From assembly GCA_963682175.1 (NCBI GenBank), contig OY821784.1, forward strand, positions 29,865,621 to 29,929,620: a stretch of DNA of 64,000 nt, written 5' to 3'. The notes beneath the pieces were generated by a model. The model did not search any database. It was not told the origin of the DNA and worked only from the letters and a program-made list of their open reading frames with translations. Made by a program: the position numbers and the translations under genes. The stretch's first letter is position 1, and each line of letters opens with the position of its first letter. This DNA comes from Triglochin maritima (lineage: Eukaryota > Streptophyta > Magnoliopsida > Alismatales > Juncaginaceae). This document shows, piece after piece, positions 11,243 to 21,119 of the stretch.

Positions 11243-12861
11243 ATGCACTCAGATTTGGATTCGGGACTTGAGTAATCGACTCTCACGAGTTCATCTAGAT
11301 TCCATTCTGGAACTTAGCCCCAATCCACCTGTGGCACCACCTCACCCGGATCCAATGGGTGAGAACGTAGTGGACCTGCCTGTTGCACAACCTATAACTC
11401 TGAGGGATCGATGCTATCCAGCGATGGCTGCTCAGCCATCGTGCATCGTTATGCCCACCATCCTGGGTCGCGACTTCGAACTTAAGGCACAATACATGAG
11501 TATGTTGCCTAAGTTCACCTCTAGGGAAGACCCATATCTCTTCCTTAGAGAATTTGAGGAAATCTGCTCTCTTATGCAATACCAGCATATCCCGGAAGAG
11601 GCAGTGCGTCTGAAATTTGTGCCTCTTACACTAAAGGACGACGCTAAGAAATGGCTATATAGTCTAGCCGAAAGATCCATTAGAAGTTCGGCTGAGTTTG
11701 TTCAAGTATTCCTAAAAAAATATTTCCCCAACTATAAGACTATGAGGATTAGGAATGAAATTGTTGCATTCGTTCAGTCTGAGAGCGAGCCGTTCTATTC
11801 CTATCTAGAAAGATTCAAAAGTGTTCTGACCCAATGCCCTCATCATGGAATTCCGAGATAGCAATTATGTCAAATTATTTATGAGGGATTGACACCCACA
11901 TCTAGGGTTATGGTAGAATCCGTAAGCCAAGGGAACTTTATGTCCAAAAATGAAAATGATGCCTGGACTTTCCTTGAGGATTTAGCTGAAAACAGTATGC
12001 AATGGGACAATGCTAGAACACCAGTATTTAGCTGAAAACAGTATGCAATGGGACAATCTTATATTTTCGACTTTCCTTGAGGATTTAGCTGAAAACAGTA
12101 TGCAATGGGACAATGCTAGAACACCGCTTAACCCGAGTATTGGATCTAGAATAGCAAGTCAACCCAAACCAGGTGTCTTAGCTGTAGATGCCAACATAGC
12201 GGCTGAAGCAAAACTAGCTACCCTTATGCGCAGAATGGAAAGTTTAGAGCTACAAACCCAAAACCGAGTGAATCAAGCCTCGACTATCCCGTGCTCTAGA
12301 TGTGGTCAGACTTGTCATGTAAATGAGGATTGTGCGGAATGGGACCAAGTTAATGCCATGTATAACCATGCTAGAAATGACCCATACACATCAACCTATA
12401 ACTCGGGTTGGCGTAATAATTCCAATTTCTCATCAAACCAACAGGGTCAACCTCCTAGACAACAACCAAACCCGTATAACCAAAATAATACATCATCTAG
12501 GTTTAATAACAATAACGATCATGAGGTTAGGTTGACAAGCTTGGAAAATTTGATGAAAACTTTTATACAAAGAACCAACCAGACCTTCCAAAGGCTAGAG
12601 ACACAAGTCAGCCAACTAGCACAAATAGTAGGTGAAAGAGAAAAGGGTCGGTTTCCAAGTCAACCTGAGGTGAACCCTAGATCTAATAATTCATATCAAT
12701 CCTATCAAGCACCTTCAGGAAATAACAACCCTAGACCGGTTCAAATGGTTAATGAAGAAGGATCGTTCCAACAAATAAATGCTGTGGTATCATTACGGTC
12801 CGGAAGACAGATTAATAATAAAGTGGTAAATCCTAGAACGTCTAATCAATCTATCCATTAA
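11243..12861 (+). pseudogene. gag of F1 element (stop, duplication)
   Basis: Gag capsid/nucleocapsid. The reading frame of the capsid domain is open from 11217, but it opens without ATG. Candidate starts are ATG 11243 (needs a frameshift near 11272) or in-frame ATG 11355. The capsid region carries YMSMLPKFTSREDPYLFLREF, LKDDAKKWLYS and FLKKYFPNYKTMRIRNEI. A TAG at 11859-11861 replaces the tryptophan codon (WQLCQ) seen in the F3 gag at 62 kb. A local triplication (11966-12125) then shifts the frame. The C-terminal part has a canonical CCHC zinc knuckle (CSRCGQTCHVNEDC) near 12294-12335, an N/Q-rich tail and a short predicted coiled coil (FQRLETQVSQLAQIV). A TAA at 12859 separates it from protease. 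Confidence 0.88.
11966..12125 (+). repeat. Local triplication inside gag
   Basis: The string TTTAGCTGAAAACAGTATGC recurs three times (from about 11981, 12027 and 12083). The outer copies extend further to GACTTTCCTTGAGG on the left and AATGCTAGAACACC on the right. The duplicated DNA causes the frame change between the capsid ORF and the zinc-knuckle ORF, so it arose after or during the loss of function of this copy. Confidence 0.9.
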
Positions 12862-13605
12862 ACTGCCACTTATGACCTAACCATTGAACCCGACGTCCAA
12901 TCTGAAATGCCCACCCCACCTACTCAATCTGAACCCGTAGCTCAACCTGAACCTGAACCTGAGCGAGTCTATGTCCCTAAAGCCCCATTTCCCAATAGAC
13001 TCAAAAAGAACTCAAGTGCACAAATAGAGAAAATCTTGGAAGTATTTAAGCAAGTTAAGGTGAACATTCCACTCTTAGACATGATTCAACAAATACCTGC
13101 TTATGCTAAATTCTTAAAAGATTTGTGCACTAAAAAGAGAAAAACAAACGTACCAAAGAAGACATTCTTAACTGCAAACATAAGTTCTATTTTGTCCAAC
13201 ACATCTCCTATAAAATATAAGGATCCTGGATGTCCCACAATTTCATGTTCAATAGGAGATACTTTTATCAACAGAGCCCTTCTAGACCTTGGTGCTAGTG
13301 TTAACCTACTCCCGTACTCTGTCTATGAGCAAATGAACCTTGGTCCACTAAAACCCTCTAAGACAACCCTTCAATTTGCTGATTGTTCTATTAAGAAACC
13401 AAGAGGTATAGTCGAGGATGTTTTGATCAAGGTTGGTGACTTCATTTACCCAGTGGATTTTGTCGTACTAGATACTGCACCTGTTGTAAATCCTAATCAA
13501 CAAATCCCTATAATTCTAGGCAGACCCTTTTTAGCCACTTCAGAAGCATTAATAAACTGTCGAAATGGGCTCATGCAATTATCTTTTGGGAACTTAAAAG
13601 CTTAA
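12862..13605 (+). CDS. Retroelement aspartic protease (F1)
   Basis: Open without stops and in the same frame as the zinc-knuckle part of gag, from which only one TAA separates it; the first ATG is 12907. An N-terminal P/E-rich linker is followed by VKVNIPLLDMIQQIPAYAKF, the PGCPTISCSIGDT strand, the active site LLDLGASVNLLPYSVYEQ and the flap ILGRPFLATSEALINCRNG. This is the plant Athila/Tat-type retropepsin; DLGA replaces the retroviral D-T/S-G-A. In an autonomous element reverse transcriptase would follow; here the ORF ends with LSFGNLKA, so pol stops at protease. It would process Gag within particles, if gag were expressed. Confidence 0.88.
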   Translation, partial: TATYDLTIEPDVQSEMPTPPTQSEPVAQPEPEPERVYVPKAPFPNRLKKNSSAQIEKILEVFKQVKVNIPLLDMIQQIPAYAKFLKDLCTKKRKTNVPKKTFLTANISSILSNTSPIKYKDPGCPTISCSIGDTFINRALLDLGASVNLLPYSVYEQMNLGPLKPSKTTLQFADCSIKKPRGIVEDVLIKVGDFIYPVDFVVLDTAPVVNPNQQIPIILGRPFLATSEALINCRNGLMQLSFGNLKA

Positions 13606-13985
13606 TTTAATATCTTTCATATTGATAGTGAGCCAGAAATAATATGCAATCAAAGTGACGTTGTGATGAAATCGCGTATCTATAAGATTTCTGAATCATC
13701 ACAAAATCAAAAAGGAAGTAAGAAAAAGGGGAGAAATTCATCTACACACCCACCGTCACTCGAGCAAATAAGAGAACCAATTTATGTGAGGGGTGTGGAA
13801 CCTGTGACTCAGGAATCTCATTGCAACATGGGGAACAATTCAACTGGATAGATGCACCAATATGGTGTCATTCAATCCAGTTCTGACTATGGTTGACTTT
13901 GAGCAAATTTCATCCTTCCACCGCAATTCACCAAGGTAATAAGTGCATTTGCTTTATATTTTCATACATTGAGAACAATGCATGA

Positions 13986-14001
13986 TTTAGGTGTGGGGGG
14001 G
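13986..14001 (+). promoter_or_regulatory. Internal polypurine tract
   Basis: TTTAGGTGTGGGGGGG, preceded by CATTGAGAACAATGCATG. It resembles the true 3' tract at 15004-15020 and lies about 1 kb upstream of it. The pair is also present in the F2 (23870-23882) and F3 (54741-54760) elements. By analogy with central polypurine tracts it may prime a second plus strand; this is inference. Confidence 0.65.
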
Positions 14002-14045
14002 TGTTTATGTATATATTTATCTATAGATCTGTCTTTTATTTCTTA

Positions 14046-14087
14046 AAATAATAATAATAATAATAAAATAATAATAAAAAAATCAAT
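14046..14087 (+). repeat. AT-rich (ATA)n microsatellite
   Basis: Repeated ATA/ATAATAATA just after the internal polypurine tract. Confidence 0.85.
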
Positions 14088-15003
14088 GTTTCATGACATA
14101 GCTTAAGATTGAACTGTCAAAACCCGTGTACAAATTGCATTGAGTTTTTGTTCCTTATTATATAGTTCTGCTTGTAGAAATTATGACATAAATCTAAGTT
14201 CCAAAGAAATAACCCATTGCCCTTTAAGACATGTATGCACTTAAATTGGATGAATCAAATCTTTGAAGTGGTTGATAAAAAGCAGAGGTCGAGGAAAATA
14301 TACCGGGAAGTGTGGACTTCTAATAGCAATTAAGCCTTGAGGAAAATAAAAATAAAAATAAAGGAATAAAGTGAAGAAAACACATTTTGCAAAATGATTA
14401 CAAAAGCCCAAGCCTTTGAGTCACTGGTCCGTAGGGGTATCTTGAAACCCGGTAACTTGAGTCTACCAGCTCGGGATTATCGACCAAACTCGCTACACGA
14501 ATGCAAAAGGGTAAAAGTGTCAAAAAGCAAATGTGTTGAATAACGGAAGAAAAGAAAAGAAAAAAATAATACTCAAGGCCCAAAGCTAAAAGAATGATCC
14601 ATGCCATGGTTGATCCGAATGATACTTCACCACTAGAGGAGGCGTGCAAAATAATTCAAGTGATAAACATGTGTAGAAGGGTTAGTGGTGTGAATGTTGG
14701 AGGAACAAAGACCAAGTCATATTTTTAATGAGTTAGATTTATATAATGAGCATGCAAAAATTCTTAGTGAGATGTATAAGGTTGAGGTAGGGATATTGAG
14801 AACTATTAATCAAACGTTGATTTAGGATTTTGTGGGTATATCCGCTGAAAACCCTCAGGAGACAACACTCCTCCTCCTAGGAAACTTGGAGGTTTAAAGG
14901 CTTGTTGCACATGCTAAGTGCAACCGTGATTCCTACGAAAGTGAGTTAGGATTTCCCTGTTTTTATTTTTCTTATCTTCTGTTTTGCTAAGGACTAGCAA
15001 AAT

Positions 15004-15020
15004 CTAGGTGTGGGGGTATT
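15004..15020 (+). promoter_or_regulatory. 3' polypurine tract
   Basis: CTAGGTGTGGGGGTATT directly before the 3' LTR, where plus-strand priming would start. Confidence 0.85.
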
Positions 15021-16250
15021 TGATGCATTGCATACATTGCATCATATGTCTTTCATTTAGATTACTTTTACATCAATAAATGCTACTAAGGTATGTGTTT
15101 AGTCTTATTTACAGAATACAGGGACCTGAATGCAATTTACCCACATCCCGAGCATAAACGCGTGTAAAAGACTCATTTCTATCATAAAGACCAAGTTCAA
15201 GATTATTGGGTTACGAATGGAAATGTATCCAAGCATAAAAGCATTCAAGTCCTAATTGCAAAAAGAACAAGGACTTAAGCACAAAAGTAGCCGGGGACTT
15301 AACTGCAAAAAAGTCAAGGACCTAATTGCAATTAAAGCACCAAAATATTATCTTGGAGAAAATCTAAAGAAAAATCAATGTAAATCTCCAAATATATAAA
15401 GGAATTAATCCGGAGCTCAAAAGAATGGAAAGAAATCATCCAGACGCGCAAAGGAGGATCAAATCATATCATAAACTACCAGCAAAAATCCGGATTAAAT
15501 CAGAGAAGATTGTGCGGCGAAATCGCCGCATATCACATACATTGTGCGGCGGAAACGCCGCCCCCTCAGCGATCTGTGTGCTCCAATTTCGTCCAGTCGT
15601 GTCTGGACACGTGTACTTTCCAATATTATACCTAGATCCCTTGTAGCAACTATAAATAGACCCGAGAACGATGTTAGAAGGGTCCTTAGTCTTTGGTGGT
15701 AGTTTTTATTCTTAATCTTAGTTTTGTAATCTTCTTTTCATTAATAAAATTCTGTCTTTTATTTCTTACTTTTAGTTTTCTTGTGTAATGTCTCAAGGAC
15801 CCATTCTTCCTCCCTCTATGAGTTTCTAACTCCTTCCAAAGGGTGGATGTGACGGATTAGGGTGAAGAGAAGATGAATGAATGTTATTATTTTAATTTCG
15901 TGTTAGTATATTTTGATTACTTGAGTTTATGTTAAATCATTTATCATGTAATGCTTTATAACTAATATGATTTATTATATGTTTCTAAATTCTCTAATCT
16001 AAACCTTAAATCTAAACCTCCACCCGACGGAATTAACATCTTTGTTCTTGTTTTAGTTTTAATTGTTCTTGTTTCTTTCTTTAGATAATTAAAATCCAAA
16101 AATCTCAAAACCCTATTATTTCTTCTCTCCTTCTTTCTCCTTAATCGAAAATCACACAAATAACAGAATCTCTCCCTCCTTGTGTTCGACCCGTATTTGC
16201 CACGTCTTCATTGACGCCGTGCACTTGCGGTATAAATTTAATTCACATCA
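15021..16250 (+). repeat. 3' LTR of F1 element
   Basis: 1230 bp, TGATG to CATCA, about 98.5% like the 5' LTR by eye, with TATA at 15651-15658. Followed by the duplicated ACAAT. Confidence 0.95.
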
Positions 16251-16255
16251 ACAAT
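16251..16255. repeat. Target-site duplication, right (ACAAT)
   Basis: Matches 8668-8672 exactly and is followed by the same flank (catcatgattaac) as the empty site in copy B. Confidence 0.95.
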
Positions 16256-17262
16256 CATCATGATTAACATATATGAATAAAAAAATCATGATGATTTTCA
16301 ATAAAATAAAATCAGAACCATAAGTTAAGCAAGTAGCTGAATTAATTGTTTCTCTTATAAACTTGACTTCAATTACGTGGTCTACAAATTGATAAGATCA
16401 AATCACAATCTTCCTGTATTTTGATGCAAAAAAATTTAAAAGAAAACAAAATAATGTATTACATATGGTTTAGAAAAAAAAATTAAAAATAAAATATCTT
16501 CACCCAAAATTTCTTAATGCATGGTTGACTATACATAAAAAGGATTTGGGACGATCTCAGTGGGTAAACTAAACAAAGAAATACAAATAAATATCCCTGA
16601 ATAAGACCTTATCGAAGAGCTTTGAAGTAAAAGCCAAAATTAGAAAGGCTCTGTTTAAAATTCTGATAATAAAAGAAATATATAATATATAAATTTATAG
16701 GTTAAAATCAAGAAATAGTAAACCAAAATGTAAATTTTTGGGAGAATTGTAAAAATTATTAAGAAAGACAAAAGAAATTGGACGATTTTCTACAAAAACT
16801 CCTAAAAAGAATTTCTCCAAAAATCACAAAAAACACGAAGTCTCACAAGAATGTTTGTCTACCTCTCACCTCCTAGGGAGTGCTTAGATTTCAAAGAATT
16901 ATAGAGCAAAACAAGATAAAAGAAAAGGGGAAGAGAAGAAAAACTTGATATACCTTCTTTTCCGTGTATCGTTTGGATAGACAAGAGAGAAAATATGTAA
17001 TTGTCTTCTTAAGATAGGATAAGAATAGTGAGAAGAAAAAACAAAATGCTCATATTGAATTGATCATATTACTCTTTCTTTGAGTTCTAACAAAATTGAT
17101 ATGGTTTCAAAGGATTCTAGAAACCTTTTTATAAGTAAATAAAGTTAAATACATACTTAAATCAGTAAGATTAATAAATAAATTTATATAACTTACTTAT
17201 AACCGTAATTAAAATTAAATGGCATGCTTTCATTAGAATGTGGCTAGTACAAAGGTAGAATC
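16256..17262. repeat. Old dispersed repeat next to hAT, copy A
   Basis: AT-rich, no credible gene. Nearly identical to 32871-33879 (copy B) and clearly related to 48295-48790, where strings such as ACACAAAATAATGTATTAGA and AAATCACAATCTT recur with many changes. The spread outside the tandem duplication shows it is a repeat family, of unknown type. Confidence 0.7.
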
Positions 17263-17400
17263 CAGTGTTCACGTAGGCGATCGCCTAGGCGGTAGGCGAC
17301 CGCCCGTCGCGGTGGTCGCCTGGGCGACAACCGCCTTTCGCCCAGTAAAGCTGGGTGAAATTGGCGGTCGCCAAGGCGATCGCCTTGCCTAGGCGAGAGC
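17263..17400 (+). repeat. hAT 5' terminus with GC-rich palindromes, copy A
   Basis: Begins CAGTGTTCACGTAGGCGATC, then short palindromes built of GGCGATCGCC, CCTAGGCGG and GGCGACCGCC for about 130 bp in otherwise AT-rich DNA. CAGTGTT followed by GGCG-rich subterminal repeats is typical of a group of plant hAT elements. No matching right end (…AACACTG) was found, so the element is truncated. Confidence 0.65.
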
Positions 17401-17481
17401 CGTTGGAGGCACTCCAACGTCTCTCCACTTTTTGTTTTTTGTTTTTTTCGAAATTTACAAGTTTGTCACTACCCCAAATCC

Positions 17482-17489
17482 TATATAAA
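17482..17489 (+). promoter_or_regulatory. TATA box of hAT transposase, copy A
   Basis: TATATAAA 283 bp before the ATG at 17765, followed by a CT-rich 5' untranslated stretch. Copy B has it at 34095-34102. Confidence 0.6.
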
Positions 17490-17764
17490 CCCCTCCAAAC
17501 CTCTTCATTTTTCACAAATCTCTCATTCTCTTGTTCTTCATAATTCTATTCTAATCATCAAGCTTCCTAATCATCAAGTTTTCGTGATTAAGTCTCCGGT
17601 CTGGTGCTTAGTTTTGAAGTTGGAAAGTGAAGTCTCCGATCCGGTTCTTCATTCTTCAACCGCCAAAATAAGGTGCACTCTTTCTAACTTCTCTTTAGAA
17701 TTAAATTATTTAGTATTTTATTTTCATATTAGTCTAAATTTTTATATTAGTCTAGTTTTAAGAT

Positions 17765-18232
17765 ATGGCCTACGTACCCGGCACTAGTCTCCCTATGCAT
17801 CACGAGAGTTACGATGACCTAAGACCTACCCGTACAAATGACCCTGGTTGGAATAGTTCCCATTACATTAGTGTTAATGATAAGAACTGCATTGTCTGTG
17901 AGTTATGTGGTATATCCCGTCACAAACAACATCTTGCACACACACCTGGTAGCAATGCTAGACCTTGTGATAAAGTTCCTGACTCTATTAAACAAGAAAT
18001 AACTGCATACATGATTAGAAACAGTAGGATATTACAAAACGAAAATGTATGTCTTGATGATTATGTAGACCGAGAAAACATAGAATTTGATCTCGAAACC
18101 GGGTCGGGTTTCAATTGTGCTCAGACCCCAACCTCCCGTTCTCGCCTCGTTCCTGGTCGAAAGAGACAAAACAATGTTTATGGGCACCATTTTGCGGACG
18201 TGGGAAGGACGTGGTTTCCGTCCCCCAACAAA
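17765..18232 (+). pseudogene. hAT (DUF659-type) transposase, N-terminal fragment, copy A
   Basis: DNA-binding N-terminus of a hAT transposase. The ATG at 17765 is shared with copy B. The BED-type zinc finger (CELC ... HKQHLAH) is at about residues 45-65. Compared with copy B, 18 bases encoding KETRGD inside the finger are missing, which changes the spacing between the Cys pair and the His residues. At 18232 the gene is cut by the duplication joint and reads a few more codons into gag DNA on the other strand. The DUF659 and dimerisation regions are absent, so it is inactive. Confidence 0.85.
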
Positions 18233-18790
18233 TGTATGTCTGATGATTTGGGAAGTACTTCTTGGGGAATGCAGATTGAAATTCATCCCAAGTCCTAAAG
18301 ACATTCACCTGGTTGCTGTACAACCACTTCTTGGCATCATCTTTTAGTGCAAAGGGAACAAACCGAAGGTGGATGAAGTATGTGCTAAGTTGTTGCAGCT
18401 TGAACATAGCACAGACCTCCTTAAATTCCCTCAGAAAGATATAAGGGTTACCCTTCCCAGTTTAGTAAGGGAACATGGAGATAAACTGAGACTTAACCTC
18501 AAAGTGGTTCCCATTGGCCTCTGGCAATACGATGCAAGAAGGTAGAGTAGTAGACTCGGGTAGCATCGATCAGAGGGGAATGATAACCTAGGGAACCAAT
18601 TGATGAGGTTGTGGACCCCCACCTTCTGGATCAAAAGGTGGTGGAGGTCCAAAACCTGAGTCGTCGTCGTGTGGTCCACGACTCATCATTTTCCCGAGAC
18701 TGTGTAGGACACAGGATGGGGATGTGTTTGAAATGTCGACAATCGATGTCGTATCTCGTCAAACGACCCGTAACGACTGAAAATAAAGAA
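18233..18790 (-). pseudogene. gag fragment of F2 element C
   Basis: Minus-strand match to gag of copies A and B from the KKYFPNHQT region towards the N-terminus: LRFVPFALKDDAKKWLYSNQ (about 18320-18380) and the FKEVCAMFKLQQL region. Frameshifts are present. The C-terminal gag, protease and the rest are missing because the element is cut at 18232 by the duplication joint. Confidence 0.8.
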
Positions 18791-19590
18791 AACTTTTTTT
18801 CTTTTACAAAACAATTAAAACAGAAGGTGCATAGAGGAGAAGATGGGAAGACTCAGATGAGAGGGACTGACTCAGGAGAGAAGGGAAGAAGCCCTTATGC
18901 TACGATGGAAAGGTACTTGTAGGAGCACACAAGCAAGCAAGGCTCAAACAACCTAAGGTCGCTATAGGTCCTTACAACTAGACGACACCTAATTATGAAG
19001 TCACGCGGCCACAACACGCCTTAGCTCCCTACGACGAAGACCACAAAGCCCAGCAAGTTAGCCAATATACGTAGATCTCGTCTCTCCTACTATCGACAGA
19101 GTGGGCGACGCTGATCAAGCCATGACGGTCACGACCGGATAACTCTCCTAATGCGCCCTTGATCCCGAGGGGCTAATGTCTACATAATTTTAAAATTAGG
19201 CCTTTTGAGAGGTGTTTTGTGGGGCTGAAGGAAGGGGTGATGAAATCCCCCACCTTATCTGGAAAACTATAGGTGGTGCCCCTTAAAGATGGCAAATTGA
19301 GATCCCAGAACACTAAAATGAAGATGGCAAATTGAGATCCCAGAACACTAAAATGAAGATGGCAAATTGAGATCCCAGAACACTAAAATGAAGATGCAAA
19401 CAGACCAAAGAAAGAAGGAAGAAATTGAAGCTTACCAAACCGCTGATTGGCTGTCAGTGTGGCTTTGTACGCCTCCAAACTTCTCCTGGTGACTTCCCTT
19501 GATCTTTAAAGCCTCTTGAAATAAAGGAAAACTACAAATAAAAAATTAAATCCACTGAAATCGTCCAAACAAGAGTCTGGACTAAGAAAC
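18791..19590 (-). other. Leader of F2 element C (shortened)
   Basis: No gene. Same leader as copies A and B with the conserved block at about 18840-19150, but about 315 bp present in A (about 3925-4240) are missing and a 35-bp unit is triplicated at the deletion point. Confidence 0.7.
19289..19393. repeat. 35-bp unit, three perfect copies
   Basis: ATGGCAAATTGAGATCCCAG begins each unit, at 19289, 19324 and 19359. Copies A and B have a single such unit, so this is a local expansion. Confidence 0.95.
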
Positions 19591-19608
19591 TCCCCGACTA
19601 CGGCACTA
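19591..19608 (-). promoter_or_regulatory. Primer-binding site of element C (decayed)
   Basis: TCCCCGACTACGGCACTA, a mutated complement of the tRNA-Asp 3' end, just before the LTR. Confidence 0.7.
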
Positions 19609-19614
19609 AAAACT

Positions 19615-20984
19615 TATTTAATTGATTAAGTTCAGACTGCAAGTGCACGATCCACGAGGAGGTGAGTTACTTTTGCTTTGTCCCAAATGAAATGGTGGAT
19701 AAAGGGAGAAGAGATTTTATTATGCTACGTCAAACTACACTAAACTAGTAAGTAACAAATACAAAGAAGGCAACTAGCGATGGATTAAAATTAAACTAAG
19801 AGAGCTTAGTAACTAGGCTGGAAATCAGTAAGAGAAACCCCTGAGGGGTGGAGTGAGTGTACACATGCAATAAGATGGTGAAGAATGCATTCAACGGGCA
19901 CAAATGTAGGTTGCGTTTTCATGCATAGGAAGTATCTAATGGATATGATAGAACCTATCCATCCAATCACTAACTATTTGATTAACATTCACATACACAA
20001 GTTGGTTATTTCAGAACCTAAACAAGCATGGGAGGTGTCTAACAGTTGTGGCAAAATCCATCAAGTGAAGTATTCTACTCTAAACAAGCAAGAATACATT
20101 CACATTTCTTAACACATTTCAAAATAAATCATTCATTTCCATTCTTTATTGCATGTATAAACATCATCTCCACCCCCCAAAGGGGGATGAAACTACCCAC
20201 TACTCATTAAACTATAAACTACATTAAGAAAAGGAGACATTCTAATTATACTATCATAAAGAAAACAAACAAGCTAAGCATGCAAGCATTAAAACAAAGA
20301 CAATATTAAAACAAACTATGAAGAAATATTTCATTTACATGACTCATATTACAAGTAACATTCTTCTCCACCTTGAGTTTTGCTCCAAGGCTTACTCCAA
20401 GTAGAGATAATGCCACCAAGCATGTAGTAAACACAAAGGAGACGGAAGATTTGTATTTATAGTCATAGAAAAAAAGTAATCGGGGACAATTCCCCGATGT
20501 GGGACTAATGAAACATTCTCAGAATAGACATAAACATATAACCCATATCCACAAGAAACTGGGCCAGATTCTGAGATAAAAGGACCGGCCCTTTTTCAGA
20601 TATCTTCTTTAATTGGCGCATTTTTTCCCGGATCCGACCCATTTTCGGATATTTTCTTTAATTCTTCAATACTTCAAATGGGGTGCACTAGGATAAGTTA
20701 TTGGAGTTTAGGCTTGAATCTAATTACCAAAATACTCCTCCTGATGGTGTGGAGTTTCTTGATTTACACATTGGTCCTTTTTGTTTACATCAGGGTCCTT
20801 CCCTCTTGCTTCTCAGTAAGTCTTGCAATTCTGTCTTTTTCCTTGCTTTTAAGTCATTTTTGTGTATGTTCTTCTCAAACTTGTTTATTCCTGAAACTTA
20901 AACATAAGACTCGTTACGTAGCATTGCTTTGGCTAAAAATGAAGGATATGAGACACAAATGTGTGCATGATATGATGTCAATCA
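19615..20984 (-). repeat. F2 LTR of element C
   Basis: 1370 bp, homologous to 4519-5916 and 28711-30108, ending GTCAATCA. A minus-strand TATA box lies at about 20450-20460. Right after it comes a polypurine tract instead of host flank, so this LTR also served as the 3' end of the next partial element. Confidence 0.85.
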
Positions 20985-21119
20985 AATACCCTCACACCAA
21001 ACTTTTGCTAGTCTCGAGCAAAACAAAGAAATAGAAAAATGAAAGAAAGGAAAAATCATACGTAAAAAAGGAAATCCTAACTCACTTTCGTAGGAATCAC
21101 GGTTGCACTTAGCAAGTGT
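20985..21119 (-). other. Remnant of a 3' internal end (polypurine tract side)
   Basis: AATACCCTCACACCAAACTT is the complement of a polypurine tract; the following about 110 bp match the conserved pre-LTR block. It is cut at 21119 and joined to a primer site, so nearly the whole internal region has been lost. 20908-21120 is repeated at 22526-22738. Confidence 0.75.

Larger units (their letters stand above)
13606..15003 (+). other. 3' noncoding region of F1 element
   Basis: About 1.4 kb without reverse transcriptase, integrase or an obvious env-like ORF. A 61-codon ORF (ATG 13666 to 13851, K/S-rich) has no recognised family and is likely chance. The internal polypurine tract is at 13986-14001. 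14830-14950 is a block of about 120 bp (GTGGGTATATCCGCTGAAAA, then GACAACACTCCTCCTCCT and AAGTGCAACCGTGATTCC) that is conserved in the F2 and F3 elements at 22700-22820 and 55808-55925. Confidence 0.7.
8673..16250 (+). mobile_element. Complete F1 non-autonomous gag-protease LTR element
   Basis: All boundaries can be read: LTRs 8673-9899 and 15021-16250 (TGATG...CATCA), target duplication ACAAT on both sides, tRNA-Asp primer site, leader, gag, protease, and two polypurine tracts. About 7.58 kb. The internal region has no reverse transcriptase, RNase H or integrase, so it must have moved with help. The empty site in copy B (32866-32870) dates it after the segmental duplication. The LTRs differ at roughly 18 bases by eye (about 1.5%), a young insertion. 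Confidence 0.95.
1..18232. repeat. Segmental duplication, copy A
   Basis: Seen directly: window base 1 onward matches 23932 onward, through the minus-strand retroelement, its LTR, the 5917-8672 block, the dispersed repeat and the hAT gene. The match stops at 18232, in the hAT coding region. It is broken by a retroelement insertion at 8673-16250 (present only here) and by a solo LTR present only in copy B. Differences look like a few per cent by eye. The left end lies outside the window. Confidence 0.93.

Noticed and set aside
18111..18407. ORF joining hAT antisense and gag sequence
   Set aside because: Created by the duplication joint at 18232; only the gag part is real and is annotated as a fragment.
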